Shown here one piece after another: positions 46,764 through 59,300 of a stretch of DNA of 64,000 bases. The notes under the pieces were generated by a model, which was not told the DNA's origin, made no database searches, and worked only from the letters and a program-made list of their open reading frames with translations. The DNA lies in NCBI RefSeq assembly GCF_022340605.1, contig NZ_JAJDNQ010000078.1, positions 1 to 64,000 of the forward strand, written 5' to 3'. This DNA is from Thiohalocapsa sp. (GTDB lineage: Bacteria > Pseudomonadota > Gammaproteobacteria > Chromatiales > Chromatiaceae). How positions within the stretch are numbered: the stretch's first letter is position 1; every line of letters starts with the position of its first letter. Position numbers and translations under genes: made by a program.

Positions 46764-49700
46764 GTTGCAGCGCCGCGTGGCCCGGCCTCCGCCAGAATTG
46801 CCTGCAGGTCTTGCAGGCTCGGCGGCTTGGCCAGGTGGGCGTCAAACCCGGCCGCCAGCGCCCTGGCCACATCGTCGGGCGCGGCGTATCCGGACAGGGC
46901 GACAAGCTTGGGCACCCGCGGTCCGGGCTCCTTGCGCAGCGTCCGCGCGACCTCGTAGCCATCCATCCCGGGCAATCCGATATCGCACAGGACCACGTCG
47001 GGCACGAAGGCCCGCACCTGCTCGACGCCCTCCGGCCCGGACAGCGCGACCGCGACGATGTGGCCGGTGAGCCCGAGGAGCATCCGCAGGCTTTCGGCCG
47101 CATCGGTGTTGTCTTCGATGATCAGGACGCGCCGCCCGTCACCGCGGGGCCGGGACCGCGCCTGGGACAGTCTTGCCGGGCGCGGCGGCGGCACCATCGG
47201 CAGACGCACGGTGAGCTCGGCGCCCCGGCCCTCGCCGGCGCTCGCCGCGCTCGCGGTGCCCCCGTGCATCTCGACGAGCCCCTTGACCATGGCCAGCCCG
47301 AGGCCGAGCCCTCCCCGGGTGCGCGCGAGTGTCGTGTCGGCCTGTGCGAAAGGCTCGAAGACACGCGGCAGCATGTCGGGCGCAATGCCGATCCCGGTGT
47401 CGCGGACCGTCAGGATGGCCTGCCCGAGCGCCGTGTCGTGCACCGCCGAGACGACGACCCGCCCCCCGCCCGGCGTGAACTTCTCGGCGTTGTTGAGCAG
47501 GTTGTCGATCACCTGCGCAATGCGGATACGGTCGGCGTTGATCCACAGCGGCTGTTCCGGGAGCGCCACCTCGAGGCCGAGCCGGCTCTGGGCGATGGGC
47601 TCGCGATAGTCCTCGACGGCGCGCCGGATGAGGTCGCAGAGGTCCAGCCGCTCGCGCTGGAGCTGGATCTTGCCGCGCGCGATGCGGGTGACATCGAGGA
47701 GGTCGTCCACCAGCCGCGTCAGGTGGGTGACCTGGCGCTCGATGACCGCCTTCGCCTTCAGTGCTGTCGCGTCGCCCGGTGCCGCGTGGTCGATCACATG
47801 GAGGCTGTTGCGAATGGGGGCGAGCGGATTGCGCAGCTCGTGCCCGAGCATGGCCAGGAAGTGGTTCTTGCGCCGGTGGGATTCCTCCAGCGAGACGCGT
47901 GCCGCGACATGCTGGAGGGCCAGCGAGGCCACGGTGGCGAGTTGCCGCAGCAGGGCCTCGTCCTCCGCCGTGAAGTCCCCGTTCGCCTTGTCGGTGACCA
48001 GGATCATCCCGTTCGTGCCGCCACCGCGCGCGCGGATAGGCACGCCGAGCAGCCCGCGCACCCCCACGTGGCCATCCGGCAACCCCCACCACCTGGGGTG
48101 CGCGCGCAGTTGCGCGTCGGTGAGCCGTATGGCGTCGGTGCCGTCGGCCAGGTCCATGTGCACGCCGCCCTTGTCGACCTGGAACATCTCCTCGGGCGGG
48201 CGGGCCGACGCATGCGGCGCGTGCGGCGCGTGCGCGACACCGCCGACGATCGCCGTGCCGCTGACCAGCCCGTGCCCGCAGGTCGCGAGCCGCGCCCCGG
48301 TAAGCGGCAGTGCCGCCTCCGCGACGGCTTGCAGCATATCGTCGAGATCGGTCTTCGCCATGACCGAGAGCGAGGCATCGGCGAGCCGGCTCAGGCCCTC
48401 GCGGGAGCGCAGCAGCGCCTCCTCGGCGGCCTTCTTTTCGCTCACATCGCGCCAGGCCACGACGCCGCCGACGATGTTGCCAGCGCCATCTCGGATGGGG
48501 GCCGCATTGCACAGCAGCGAAAGCTTCTCGCCACGGGCACTGACCTGCACCAGTTCCGCGTCGAGCACGGTTTGGCCCTGGAGCGCGCGCACCAAAGGAA
48601 GCTCTGCTGGCGGCATTGGGGTTTCGCCGTCCGGCATAAAGACCTGCCAGTCGCAGGCGACCTCCTGGATCGACTTGCCGGCGTGGGGGCCGCCCAGGAG
48701 CTCTTGTCCGCGCCGGCTGATCAACCGCAGCTCGCCGCCGGCATCGCAGATGGTGATGCCCTCGGGCACATGCTCCATCAGCGCCGCCAACATCCGGTCG
48801 CCCGCCTCTGCCTTGTCCAAGGCCTGCCGCAGGGCCCGCTCGGCCTGCCGGCGCTCGGTGACGTCCAGGTTCATTCCGATCCACTCGACGACCTCACCGG
48901 CCTCATCGCGGATCGGCGCCGCATGAACGCTCATCCAGCGCCATGCGCCATCGCGCCGGCGGATGCGGTGCTCGTTCGAGAACGGCTCGCCGCGCCCGAC
49001 GGCCTCTGTCCAGCGCTCGGCCGCCGCCGCGAGGTCGTCGGGATGCACCGCCCGCGTCCAGCCGCTGCCCAGCATCTCCTCGGCGCTCTGGCCGGTGAAC
49101 ACCATCCATTCGGGCTGCGGGGCCACGTGCATGCCCGACGGCGGGCAGGACCAGGTCACCGCGCTGCTCGCGGCGACGAGTGTGCGATAGCGCAGCTCGC
49201 TCTCGCGCAGCGCCGCCTCGGCGCGCTTGAGCTCCGAGATGTCGACGAAGGTGACGACCACGCCCGCGATGGCGTTGTGAACGGTCCGGTACGGAATGGT
49301 CCGCAGGATGAACCAGGCGCCGCCGTCCGCGCTCTGCAGCTGGCGCTCGGCGGGCGTCAGGGTGCGCAGCACCGCCTGCACGGTGTCGACGAGCGCCGAG
49401 TCCTCGAAGCGCGGGGCGAAGTCGCCGATCGACCGGCCCACATCGCTGTCGACGAGATGGAACAGACGGGTGGCCGCGGGAGTGAATTTCGCGATGCGCA
49501 GACGGCGATCGAGGAACAGCGTGGCGATCTCCGTGCTCGCGAACAGGCTCTGCAGGTCGCTGTTGGCGCCGCCCAGCTCCTCGACGTTCTGGCGCAGCTC
49601 GGCGTTGATCGTCTCCAGCTCCTCGTTCAACGACTGCAGCTCTTCCTGGGAGGTCTGCAGCTCCTCGTTCGCTGACTGGAGCTCCTCGTTGGTGGAGATC

Positions 49701-51775
49701 AGCTCCTCATTGGCCGACTTGAGTTCCTCGTTGGCCGATTCGAGATCCTCGACGGTGGTCTTGAGCTCAGCGCGGGTGGCGCGCAGCTCGCTCTCCAGCC
49801 GATCGAGGGCCGGCTCGTCGCACAGCCCGGCGGCGGCGTCGGGCGCCTCGGGCGTATCCAGCGGCGCGTGGTCCTGCAGCGCCACGAACAGCAGCCCGGC
49901 ATCGGCCTCCAGGCCAGGCAAGGGCCGCAGCGTCAGCCGCAGGCGATGCATGCCGTCGTCGAGCTCGACGGGGATGTCGTCACGAATCACCCGCCGCCGC
50001 ACCGTCGCCGCCATCTTCAGCGCCCGCCGGAGCTCCACGCGCAAGGCCGCCGGGAGCAGATCGACGAGGTTCGTGGTGACGGCACCGGAGGGGAGCCGGA
50101 AGTACCGATCCAGCCGTCCGGCCACCAGGATCAGGTCGCCACGATCATTGACCACCGCGCAGGGGGTCGAGTACTCGTCGAGCACGATGCGCTCGAAGGC
50201 GGTGCCGAGACGCTGCTGCAGCGCCAGCGGGGACTGCTCCCGGCTCGGCGCGGCCGGTACCAGCGAGGCCTGGCTGCGGGCGGCCATCGGGAAGTCCACG
50301 GCAGGACGGATGACGGTCTCCTTGCGGCGGAAGATCCGGCTCGGCTTGTCGATGGTCTCGAACAGCTCGGAGCCGCCGGCGAGACCCTCGGAGGGCCCGA
50401 GGAACAGGAAGCCCCCGGGGCGCAGTGCGTAGTGCAACAGCGGCACCAGCTTCCGCTGCAACGCGCCGGAGAAATAGATCAGCACGTTGCGGCAGAGAAT
50501 CAGATCCAACTGCGAGAACGGCGGATCGCGGATGAGGCTGTGCTCGGAGAAGATGCACAGCTCCCGCAGCTCCTTGGCCGCCTGGTAGTGCTGGCCCTCG
50601 CAGACGAACCAGCGCGACAGGCGCTCGGCACTCAGCTGCTCGGCGATGGCCGGGGAGTAGCGCCCGGCGCGGGCTTCGGCCAGCATCTCCGTGTCCAGGT
50701 CGGTGGCGAAGATCTGGACGAAGCGCGCGGAGCGCAACCGTTCCAAGTGCTCCCGCACGAGGATGGCGATCGAATACGCCTCCTCTCCCGAAGCGCAGCC
50801 GGCCACCCAGATGCGCAGCGGCGCATCCGCCGGACGCCCCTGGATCAGCCGCGGAATGACCCGCTGCGCCAAGGTCTGGAAGGCATCCGGATCGCGGAAA
50901 AACTGGGTCACGCCGACGAGGAGGTCCTTGACGAGGGCTTCGGCCTCCGCCTTGTCCCGCCCGAGCAGCGCCAGATACCGACCGACCGCGGGCATATGCA
51001 TCACCTGCATGCGCCGGCGGATGCGCCGCAGCATTGTGCCCTCCTTGTAGGCCGAGAAATCGTGGCCGGTCTGCTGCTGGATGAGATCGCAGATCCGCTC
51101 CAGGTGGTCGGCGAGCTGCGCCTCTAGGGTCGCGCTCGCCGCGTTGTGCGCGCTGGCGAGATAGCCGGCGTGCTCCAGCAGCTTCGCGGCCAGCTCATCC
51201 GGCGGCAGGACATGGTCCGCGAGGCCCGCCTCGATCGCGCTCCGGGGCATGGACGCGTACCGGGCGGTCTCGGGGGCCTGTACGAGCGTCAGCCCCCCGC
51301 GCTCCTTGATCGCACGCAGCCCCGCAGTGCCATCGTGGCCGGCGCCGGAGAAGAGCAGCGCGACCGCCCGCTCCGCCGCCGCCGCGGCGAGGGAGCGAAA
51401 GCAATGGTCGATGGCACCGCCGGCAACCCCCACGGTTAACGCCGTCACCCGGAAGGCGCCATCTGCCAGCGCCAGCAACGTGCCGGGTGCGATGACATAG
51501 GCGTGATCAGGCTCGGGCCGCATGCCGTCGGCCGCCTCGAGCACCGGCATGGCGGTGTGGCGGCCCAGCAGATCCGTCAGGATACTCGGCTGACGGGGCT
51601 CCAGGTGCTGCACCACGACGACGGTCAGGCCGGCGTCGGGGGGCAGATGTGCCAACACCTGCTCCAGCGGCTCGAGCCCCCCGGACGAGGCGCCCAGCCC
51701 CACGATCATTTCGGGCCCGTGCCGTCCCTCGGGTGTGCTGATGCCAGCTCCTTGCTGGTGCGGCGTGCGATTCAT
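46760..51775 (-). CDS. CheB-CheR-PAS-GAF hybrid histidine kinase
   Basis: Very large 1671-aa signalling protein. In order: CheB methylesterase (about 20-200, GLGASSGGLEPLEQ and FSGAGHDGTAGLRA); CheR methyltransferase (about 215-490, MLRRIRRRM and WVAGCASGEEAYSIAIL); PAS-like region; a coiled coil of repeated NEELQSANEELQ heptads (about 655-735); several PAS domains; a GAF domain; HisKA with the phospho-His in GHELRNPLAPIRNS (about 1310); HATPase with DNLLNNAEKFTP, GIGIAPDM and GGLGLGLAMV; and a receiver domain with the Asp in DVVLCDIGLPGMDGYEV (about 1595). Such hybrids merge chemotaxis-type methylation modules with two-component output. The stop lies in repeat copy B. Confidence 0.93.
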   Translation of the reverse strand: MNRTPHQQGAGISTPEGRHGPEMIVGLGASSGGLEPLEQVLAHLPPDAGLTVVVVQHLEPRQPSILTDLLGRHTAMPVLEAADGMRPEPDHAYVIAPGTLLALADGAFRVTALTVGVAGGAIDHCFRSLAAAAAERAVALLFSGAGHDGTAGLRAIKERGGLTLVQAPETARYASMPRSAIEAGLADHVLPPDELAAKLLEHAGYLASAHNAASATLEAQLADHLERICDLIQQQTGHDFSAYKEGTMLRRIRRRMQVMHMPAVGRYLALLGRDKAEAEALVKDLLVGVTQFFRDPDAFQTLAQRVIPRLIQGRPADAPLRIWVAGCASGEEAYSIAILVREHLERLRSARFVQIFATDLDTEMLAEARAGRYSPAIAEQLSAERLSRWFVCEGQHYQAAKELRELCIFSEHSLIRDPPFSQLDLILCRNVLIYFSGALQRKLVPLLHYALRPGGFLFLGPSEGLAGGSELFETIDKPSRIFRRKETVIRPAVDFPMAARSQASLVPAAPSREQSPLALQQRLGTAFERIVLDEYSTPCAVVNDRGDLILVAGRLDRYFRLPSGAVTTNLVDLLPAALRVELRRALKMAATVRRRVIRDDIPVELDDGMHRLRLTLRPLPGLEADAGLLFVALQDHAPLDTPEAPDAAAGLCDEPALDRLESELRATRAELKTTVEDLESANEELKSANEELISTNEELQSANEELQTSQEELQSLNEELETINAELRQNVEELGGANSDLQSLFASTEIATLFLDRRLRIAKFTPAATRLFHLVDSDVGRSIGDFAPRFEDSALVDTVQAVLRTLTPAERQLQSADGGAWFILRTIPYRTVHNAIAGVVVTFVDISELKRAEAALRESELRYRTLVAASSAVTWSCPPSGMHVAPQPEWMVFTGQSAEEMLGSGWTRAVHPDDLAAAAERWTEAVGRGEPFSNEHRIRRRDGAWRWMSVHAAPIRDEAGEVVEWIGMNLDVTERRQAERALRQALDKAEAGDRMLAALMEHVPEGITICDAGGELRLISRRGQELLGGPHAGKSIQEVACDWQVFMPDGETPMPPAELPLVRALQGQTVLDAELVQVSARGEKLSLLCNAAPIRDGAGNIVGGVVAWRDVSEKKAAEEALLRSREGLSRLADASLSVMAKTDLDDMLQAVAEAALPLTGARLATCGHGLVSGTAIVGGVAHAPHAPHASARPPEEMFQVDKGGVHMDLADGTDAIRLTDAQLRAHPRWWGLPDGHVGVRGLLGVPIRARGGGTNGMILVTDKANGDFTAEDEALLRQLATVASLALQHVAARVSLEESHRRKNHFLAMLGHELRNPLAPIRNSLHVIDHAAPGDATALKAKAVIERQVTHLTRLVDDLLDVTRIARGKIQLQRERLDLCDLIRRAVEDYREPIAQSRLGLEVALPEQPLWINADRIRIAQVIDNLLNNAEKFTPGGGRVVVSAVHDTALGQAILTVRDTGIGIAPDMLPRVFEPFAQADTTLARTRGGLGLGLAMVKGLVEMHGGTASAASAGEGRGAELTVRLPMVPPPRPARLSQARSRPRGDGRRVLIIEDNTDAAESLRMLLGLTGHIVAVALSGPEGVEQVRAFVPDVVLCDIGLPGMDGYEVARTLRKEPGPRVPKLVALSGYAAPDDVARALAAGFDAHLAKPPSLQDLQAILAEAGPRGAAT

Positions 51776-52322
51776 CAGGTTTCGTATCGCGAACGCGAGG
51801 GACTGCGGTTGTGCGGTGGTAAGCCGTCCGCGCGGTCTGGGGCACGCTCCACCGTAGTTAGGCGGCGAGTGGCTGGAAAGAAACGGCCTGCCAGGTCAGC
51901 GCTTGCGGCCGCCCACCGATAAGCCGGGCGCATCCCAAGGATTCTTGGTCAAAGCGCCAACATCCGCAACAGCGCCGAGGCCGGATCTGACAACAATGGC
52001 GCCATCGCTGCCTACGAGAAGCCCGGAGCGGTACCCGGCGGGACGTGGTGGCGCGCGTCGAGGGCACCTCGAAAAATTCGAGGTCCCCTCGCGAGTTCTT
52101 CTGGCCGAAACCGGCTCACGGCTAGCGACATGCTGTCCGAGTAACAATCCCGCATCCTAGAGGGCCCGCTGCCGCGGGAATGCTGGATTGCAAGACCTGA
52201 CCCCGAAGATGTGACCCCGAGGATTTACGAGGATGGAAGAGCGGCCTGCCGCAGCCGGGATCAGCCGGCGCCCGCGCGGGCGCAACTGTCGCGCGCGGGA
52301 CCGTGGTAGCGATGCAGCGAGC
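51776..52322. other. Intergenic region between the hybrid kinase and truD
   Basis: About 550 bases without a supportable gene. It holds a small hairpin CCTCGAA-AAA-TTCGAGG (52067-52083) and a motif TGACCCCGAAGATGTGACCC near 52197-52216, of a type often seen near REP/RAYT sequences. Open frames on both strands lack ribosome sites and recognisable domains. Confidence 0.5.
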
Positions 52323-53498
52323 TCATCCGTCCATCCATACCGCCGCCAGCTCGCGCAGCAGCGCCGTGGCATAGCTACCCACGGGGAGCGAGAACTGAAG
52401 CCGTACCTGGTCTTCCGCGGCTCGGGACAACCGCAGGTCTTCCGGATAGAGCGCCAGCGGCCGGCGCTCCTGCTTGAGCCCGGCAGCCGCGAGGCCCTGC
52501 TGCCACTGCGCGAAGGGCGCGGCGATCTGTGCTTCGAGGCGCGCGACCTCGCCGGCGGTGAGCGGCTCGCCGGCGCCGAAGAGTGGGCCGGTGGGCTGGG
52601 TGTCGCCGCTGGCGACGCGCTCGCGGATGCGCTCGTCGATGGTCTCGGCCAGAAAGTGAGAATGGCTGCCGCGCAGTTGCAGCCGCTCTCCGGGCAGGGC
52701 GCTGTGCCAGTCGCCGCGCTCCACGCGGGCCGCCAGCACCTCATTGAAGAGCTGGGAGCGCGCCGCGGAGAGATAGAGCCCACGCAGGTGGCGGTCGGCG
52801 CGGCGGCCGCGGTCGTCGGCGGCGGGGGCACCGCGGAACATGGCCGCGGCACGGTGCAGGTTGTTCTGCTCGCGGCCGAAGCGCTGGGGGCCGTAGTAGT
52901 TGGGCACGCCGAGACTGGCGATGGCAACGACACGTGCCGCGAGCGCATCGACATCGCCCTCGACGTCGCGCAGCAGCAGGTCGAAGCGGTTGCCGGCGAG
53001 CACGCCGCGGCGCAGCTTGCGCTTGTGCGCATGAGACTCCAGCACCTCGATGCCGTCGGTGGCCAGCAGCGACCAGTCCGGCTCCGGCCTCGCGCCCAGG
53101 TGCACCGAAAACCACTGGGTGGTCACGGCACGGCGGTCCTTGAGCCCGGCGTAACCGACCATTTTGTGGGGCACGCCGGCCAGCGCCGCGAGGCGCCGCG
53201 CCGCCCAGTCGGTGTTGCAGTTGGTCTTGCGCACCCGCAGCATGCGGTGCTCGCCGTCGCCGTCGGGGCCGAAGGCGAGGATCTCATCGACCACGAAGTC
53301 CTCGGGCTGGCTGCGCAGCCGACAGCGGATCAGCGGCTCGCTGTGGGCGTATGGCAAGGTGTCGAACGGCCGCCACCAGGGCACGGGGACGGACATCTCG
53401 TCGGACTGCCGCGGCGCGCTCGCCGTTGCTGTTGCGGGCGTGGGTGCTGGCATTGACCGGTCGGCGTCCTGCAGGAGGCGGGGGTGTAGCCTGATCAC
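52323..53498 (-). CDS. truD: tRNA pseudouridine(13) synthase TruD
   Basis: 391 aa from the GTG at 53498, which overlaps the ispF stop (GTGA); an internal ATG at 53396 would give 357 aa, closer to E. coli TruD. Family features: [20 protein letters not shown], then RKTNCNTDW, the catalytic-Asp segment [18 protein letters not shown], and [17 protein letters not shown]. Converts U13 of tRNA-Glu to pseudouridine. Member of the ispD-ispF-truD run typical of gammaproteobacteria. Confidence 0.95.
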   Translation of the reverse strand: MIRLHPRLLQDADRSMPAPTPATATASAPRQSDEMSVPVPWWRPFDTLPYAHSEPLIRCRLRSQPEDFVVDEILAFGPDGDGEHRMLRVRKTNCNTDWAARRLAALAGVPHKMVGYAGLKDRRAVTTQWFSVHLGARPEPDWSLLATDGIEVLESHAHKRKLRRGVLAGNRFDLLLRDVEGDVDALAARVVAIASLGVPNYYGPQRFGREQNNLHRAAAMFRGAPAADDRGRRADRHLRGLYLSAARSQLFNEVLAARVERGDWHSALPGERLQLRGSHSHFLAETIDERIRERVASGDTQPTGPLFGAGEPLTAGEVARLEAQIAAPFAQWQQGLAAAGLKQERRPLALYPEDLRLSRAAEDQVRLQFSLPVGSYATALLRELAAVWMDG

Positions 53499-53968
53499 GA
53501 TGCGTCGAGCAGGACGACCGCGAAAGCGGCAATCCCCTCACCCCGGCCGGTGAAACCCATGCGCTCCGTCGTCGTGGCCTTGACGTTGACGCGCGCGGAC
53601 GGACACCGCAGATCGGACGCCAGCGTCTCGCGCATGGCGGCGATGTGCGGCGCGAGCTTCGGCGCTTGGGCGGCGATGGTGAGGTCCGCGTTGTGCACGC
53701 TGAGCCCGCGCTCGGCGAGCGCGTCCATCACCCGCCGCAGCAGGATGCGGCTGTCGATGCCGGCGTAAGCGGCATCGTTGTCGGGAAAGTGGTGGCCGAT
53801 GTCGCCCAGTCCGGCAGCGCCCAGCAACGCATCGCAGAGGGCATGAATGACGACGTCGCCGTCCGAGTGGGCGGCGAGCCCCTGGTCGTAAGGGATCTCG
53901 ACGCCACCCAGCACCAGCCTGCGGCCGGTCTCGAACCGATGTGCGTCGATGCCTTGTCCAATCAGCAT
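53495..53968 (-). CDS. ispF: 2-C-methyl-D-erythritol 2,4-cyclodiphosphate synthase
   Basis: 157-aa MEP-pathway enzyme that cyclises the CDP-ME 2-phosphate to MEcPP. It begins [20 protein letters not shown] with the zinc-binding D-x-H, then [30 protein letters not shown], and the C-terminal [19 protein letters not shown]. Start at ATG 53968, eight bases after the ispD stop; an upstream in-frame ATG would overlap ispD. Confidence 0.97.
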   Translation of the reverse strand: MLIGQGIDAHRFETGRRLVLGGVEIPYDQGLAAHSDGDVVIHALCDALLGAAGLGDIGHHFPDNDAAYAGIDSRILLRRVMDALAERGLSVHNADLTIAAQAPKLAPHIAAMRETLASDLRCPSARVNVKATTTERMGFTGRGEGIAAFAVVLLDAS

Positions 53969-53976
53969 GGCTAGTA

Positions 53977-54708
53977 CTACTCCTTCACCCGTCGGCACCC
54001 GTCGGCTGCCTGCTGTTGCCCGAGGAAGAAGACCGCAAGCGGCAGATCCTCGGGCCGGGTGATCTTGATATTGTCGGTATGTCCGTCGATGAGCCGCGGG
54101 CGCATGCCGAGGAGCTCGACAGCGCTGGCGTCGTCGGTGACGATCAGGTCCTGCGCCTCGGCATGGTCCAGGGCGCGGCGCAGCAGACCGAGCCGGAACG
54201 CCTGCGGCGTGTAGGCACGCCAGAGGTCACTGCGCGGCACCGTGGCGGCCACGCGATCGGCGTCGGCACGCTTGACGGTGTCGGCGATGGGCACGGCCAG
54301 CAGCGCGCCAACGGGCTCGTCCGCCAGCGTCGCCAGCAGGGCGTCGAGATCGGCGCGCCGCAGACAGGGGCGCGCGGCATCGTGCACCAGCACCCAGTCG
54401 TCGTCGGCGGCGTGCCGTGCGAGCACGTCCAGCCCATTGCGTACCGAGTGGCAGCGCTCGGCACCGCCCGGCGCGCGATGCACCCGCGGGTGCCCGGCAT
54501 AGCCACTGGTATCGGCCCACCAGCCGTCCTCGCTGCCCAGCACGACGACGCAGCCGGCGATGCTGGGGTGGTCCACGAAGGCGCCGATGGCGTGGTCGAT
54601 GACGGGCCGCCCGGCAAGGTCCAGGTATTGCTTGGGCACCTCTGCGCCGAAGCGCCGGCCGACGCCCGCGGCGGGGATCAGCACCCAGTGGCGTGCATGG
54701 GCGCTCAC
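53977..54708 (-). CDS. ispD: 2-C-methyl-D-erythritol 4-phosphate cytidylyltransferase
   Basis: 243-aa MEP-pathway enzyme making CDP-ME. It has the nucleotidyltransferase N-terminus [33 protein letters not shown], the metal-binding [12 protein letters not shown], and the C-terminal [14 protein letters not shown]. Directly precedes ispF. Confidence 0.96.
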   Translation of the reverse strand: MSAHARHWVLIPAAGVGRRFGAEVPKQYLDLAGRPVIDHAIGAFVDHPSIAGCVVVLGSEDGWWADTSGYAGHPRVHRAPGGAERCHSVRNGLDVLARHAADDDWVLVHDAARPCLRRADLDALLATLADEPVGALLAVPIADTVKRADADRVAATVPRSDLWRAYTPQAFRLGLLRRALDHAEAQDLIVTDDASAVELLGMRPRLIDGHTDNIKITRPEDLPLAVFFLGQQQAADGCRRVKE

Positions 54709-54730
54709 CGGAGGCCCAGTCCGATACCGG

Positions 54731-55027
54731 TCACTTGCCCGCCTCCGGCCTGTCCTTCTCGATCACCTGCAGGAAAACCTCTCCACGTTGGATCATGCCG
54801 AGCTCGCTGCGGGCGCGGTCCTCGATGGCCTCCAGTCCAGTGCGCAGGTCCTCCACCTCCGCCGTCAGCGCGAGGTTGCGCGCCTCCAGCCGGTCCAGCT
54901 CGGCGTGGTAGTCGTCGATCTGGGCGCGCAGGGCTTGCAGCTCCTCGAGGCTGCCCCCGCCCACCCAGAGCCGGTACTGGAGCAGACCCAACAGCAGCAG
55001 GAGGCCGAGGATAACCCAGCGTGTCAC
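54731..55027 (-). CDS. ftsB: Cell division protein FtsB
   Basis: 98-aa bitopic divisome protein: one N-terminal membrane helix (VILGLLLLLGLLQYRLW), then a leucine-zipper coiled coil (LRAQIDDYHAELDRLEARNL) and a short C-terminal domain with ARSELGMIQRGEVFLQV. Located between eno and ispD, as in many gammaproteobacteria. Confidence 0.93.
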   Translation of the reverse strand: MTRWVILGLLLLLGLLQYRLWVGGGSLEELQALRAQIDDYHAELDRLEARNLALTAEVEDLRTGLEAIEDRARSELGMIQRGEVFLQVIEKDRPEAGK

Positions 55028-55075
55028 GGCTTTGCCCCCTGCTGCATTGACAAATTCCCCTATGGGGGTCGTTAC

Positions 55076-56383
<1,308 letters not shown>

Positions 56384-56540
56384 CTACAGAGCGATGGGCA
56401 GGGGGATGTGCATGTTCGGCAACAGAGGCGCGTCAATGACCGGCGCAAGGCGGCGGAGCCAGCCGGACGGCATGGCCCGGACCACATGGGTCGGGCGGCG
56501 CGGATCAGACAACCGGGGGCCGGGCGGCATGGCATGCCGC

Positions 56541-58304
<1,764 letters not shown>

Positions 58305-58422
58305 TCACCCGGCAAGTCCGGGACGTTAGCAAAATACCCGGCCTGTCTCAATTCAGCGCCGGACGGCCGCAAAGGCGCGCGAGCATAAGCGAAAAGCTCT
58401 GAGAAACGGGCTTTTAGCGCAC

Positions 58423-58451
58423 TTCACAAGCCGAAACCGGACACGTATACT
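58423..58451 (+). promoter_or_regulatory. Sigma70-type promoter of the sulfur globule protein gene
   Basis: TTCACA at 58423-58428 and TATACT at 58446-58451 are separated by 17 bases, a near-consensus vegetative promoter and unusually AT-rich for the region. A start about 58458 would leave a leader of about 100 bases before the strong ribosome site AAGGAG (58547-58552) of the gene at 58561. Confidence 0.65.
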
Positions 58452-58560
58452 CGGCCGCGTTCGTAGTCCTACGGACCGCCGGACCCGCCCGCCGCGGCAG
58501 CAGCCGCCACCCGCATCCGGCGCGACGAGTCAAACAGAATCCCTTAAGGAGCGTCAGATC

Positions 58561-58968
58561 ATGCAAAAGCTTGCCAAGATCTTCGGCATCGCCGCCATCG
58601 CCGGTGCGGCCACCTTCTCGATGAGCGCCGCGCAAGCCTGGTGGGGTCCGGGCGGCTGGGGCGGCCCCGGCTACGGCAGCGGCTGGGGCGACGGCATGGG
58701 CGATTGGTTCAACGACATGTTTGGCGACGGTTACGGCGACTTCAACATGAGCATGTCCGGCGGCGGCCGTGGCTATGGCCGCGGTCGCGGCTACGGCTAT
58801 GGCCGCGGCTACGGCTCTGGCTACGGCTACCCGTACGGCGGCTATGGCTGGGGCGGCTATCCGGGGGGCTGGGGCGGCTATCCGGGCTGGGGTGGCTACG
58901 GCATGCCGTACGCTGCGCCTTACGCCGCACCGGCAGCCCCCGCTGCCCCGGCTGAAGAGGCCAAGTAA
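58561..58968 (+). CDS. Sulfur globule envelope protein
   Basis: 135-aa exported structural protein. Residues 1-26 are a signal peptide ([20 protein letters not shown]). The mature protein is almost entirely Gly with Tyr, Trp, Arg and Pro in short repeats ([30 protein letters not shown]), plus a Pro/Ala tail. This composition, size and export signal match the sulfur globule proteins that coat periplasmic sulfur deposits in purple sulfur bacteria. It has its own promoter and terminator, so it is a single strongly expressed gene. Other Gly-rich secreted proteins are possible, but this is the best fit. Confidence 0.85.
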   Translation: MQKLAKIFGIAAIAGAATFSMSAAQAWWGPGGWGGPGYGSGWGDGMGDWFNDMFGDGYGDFNMSMSGGGRGYGRGRGYGYGRGYGSGYGYPYGGYGWGGYPGGWGGYPGWGGYGMPYAAPYAAPAAPAAPAEEAK

Positions 58969-59020
58969 GGGCTCGCCATCTGCGTCCCTGCGGCCGATGC
59001 CGTCCGGCATCGGCCACGGA

Positions 59021-59048
59021 GGCCGCGCCCTCCCCGGCGCGGCCTTTT
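59021..59048 (+). terminator. Rho-independent terminator of the sulfur globule gene
   Basis: GGCCGCGCC (59021-59029) and GGCGCGGCC (59036-59044) form a 9-bp GC stem followed by TTTT. A second perfect stem GGCCGATGCC/GGCATCGGCC at 58992-59014 precedes it and may act as a 3' mRNA stabiliser. Confidence 0.85.
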
Positions 59049-59242
59049 AGTTTCTGCACACATCGGCTCGACAGATCGCCAGGGCGATCCTGCCGCACGG
59101 GCGCACCACACCGTCGGACAGTCCTGCAAACCGAAGGGCACGCGCCGAAATCGCGCTACGGAAAGCCCCTATATAGGCGGCTTCGCCGAGAAAAATCAGT
59201 AATTACACCAACACCGACGCGTGAAAGCGACAGCAATCGGCC

Positions 59243-59256
59243 TTGATGCATGTCAA
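59243..59256 (+). promoter_or_regulatory. FNR/ANR-type operator upstream of the FNR-family gene
   Basis: TTGATGCATGTCAA differs at one base from the FNR consensus TTGAT-N4-ATCAA. It ends 44 bases before the gene it would control, whose own recognition helix (ETVSR) is of the FNR type, so autoregulation is likely. Confidence 0.7.
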
Positions 59257-59300
59257 CTTGAGTTGCAGAATAGGGCTGTCAACCAGCCGGGGACACCGCC

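Noticed and set aside
46403-49675. 1090-codon open frame antisense to the hybrid kinase
   Set aside because: It is the mirror of a high-GC coding region, is rich in Arg/Gly/His, has no domain, and the opposite strand encodes unmistakable kinase and receiver motifs.
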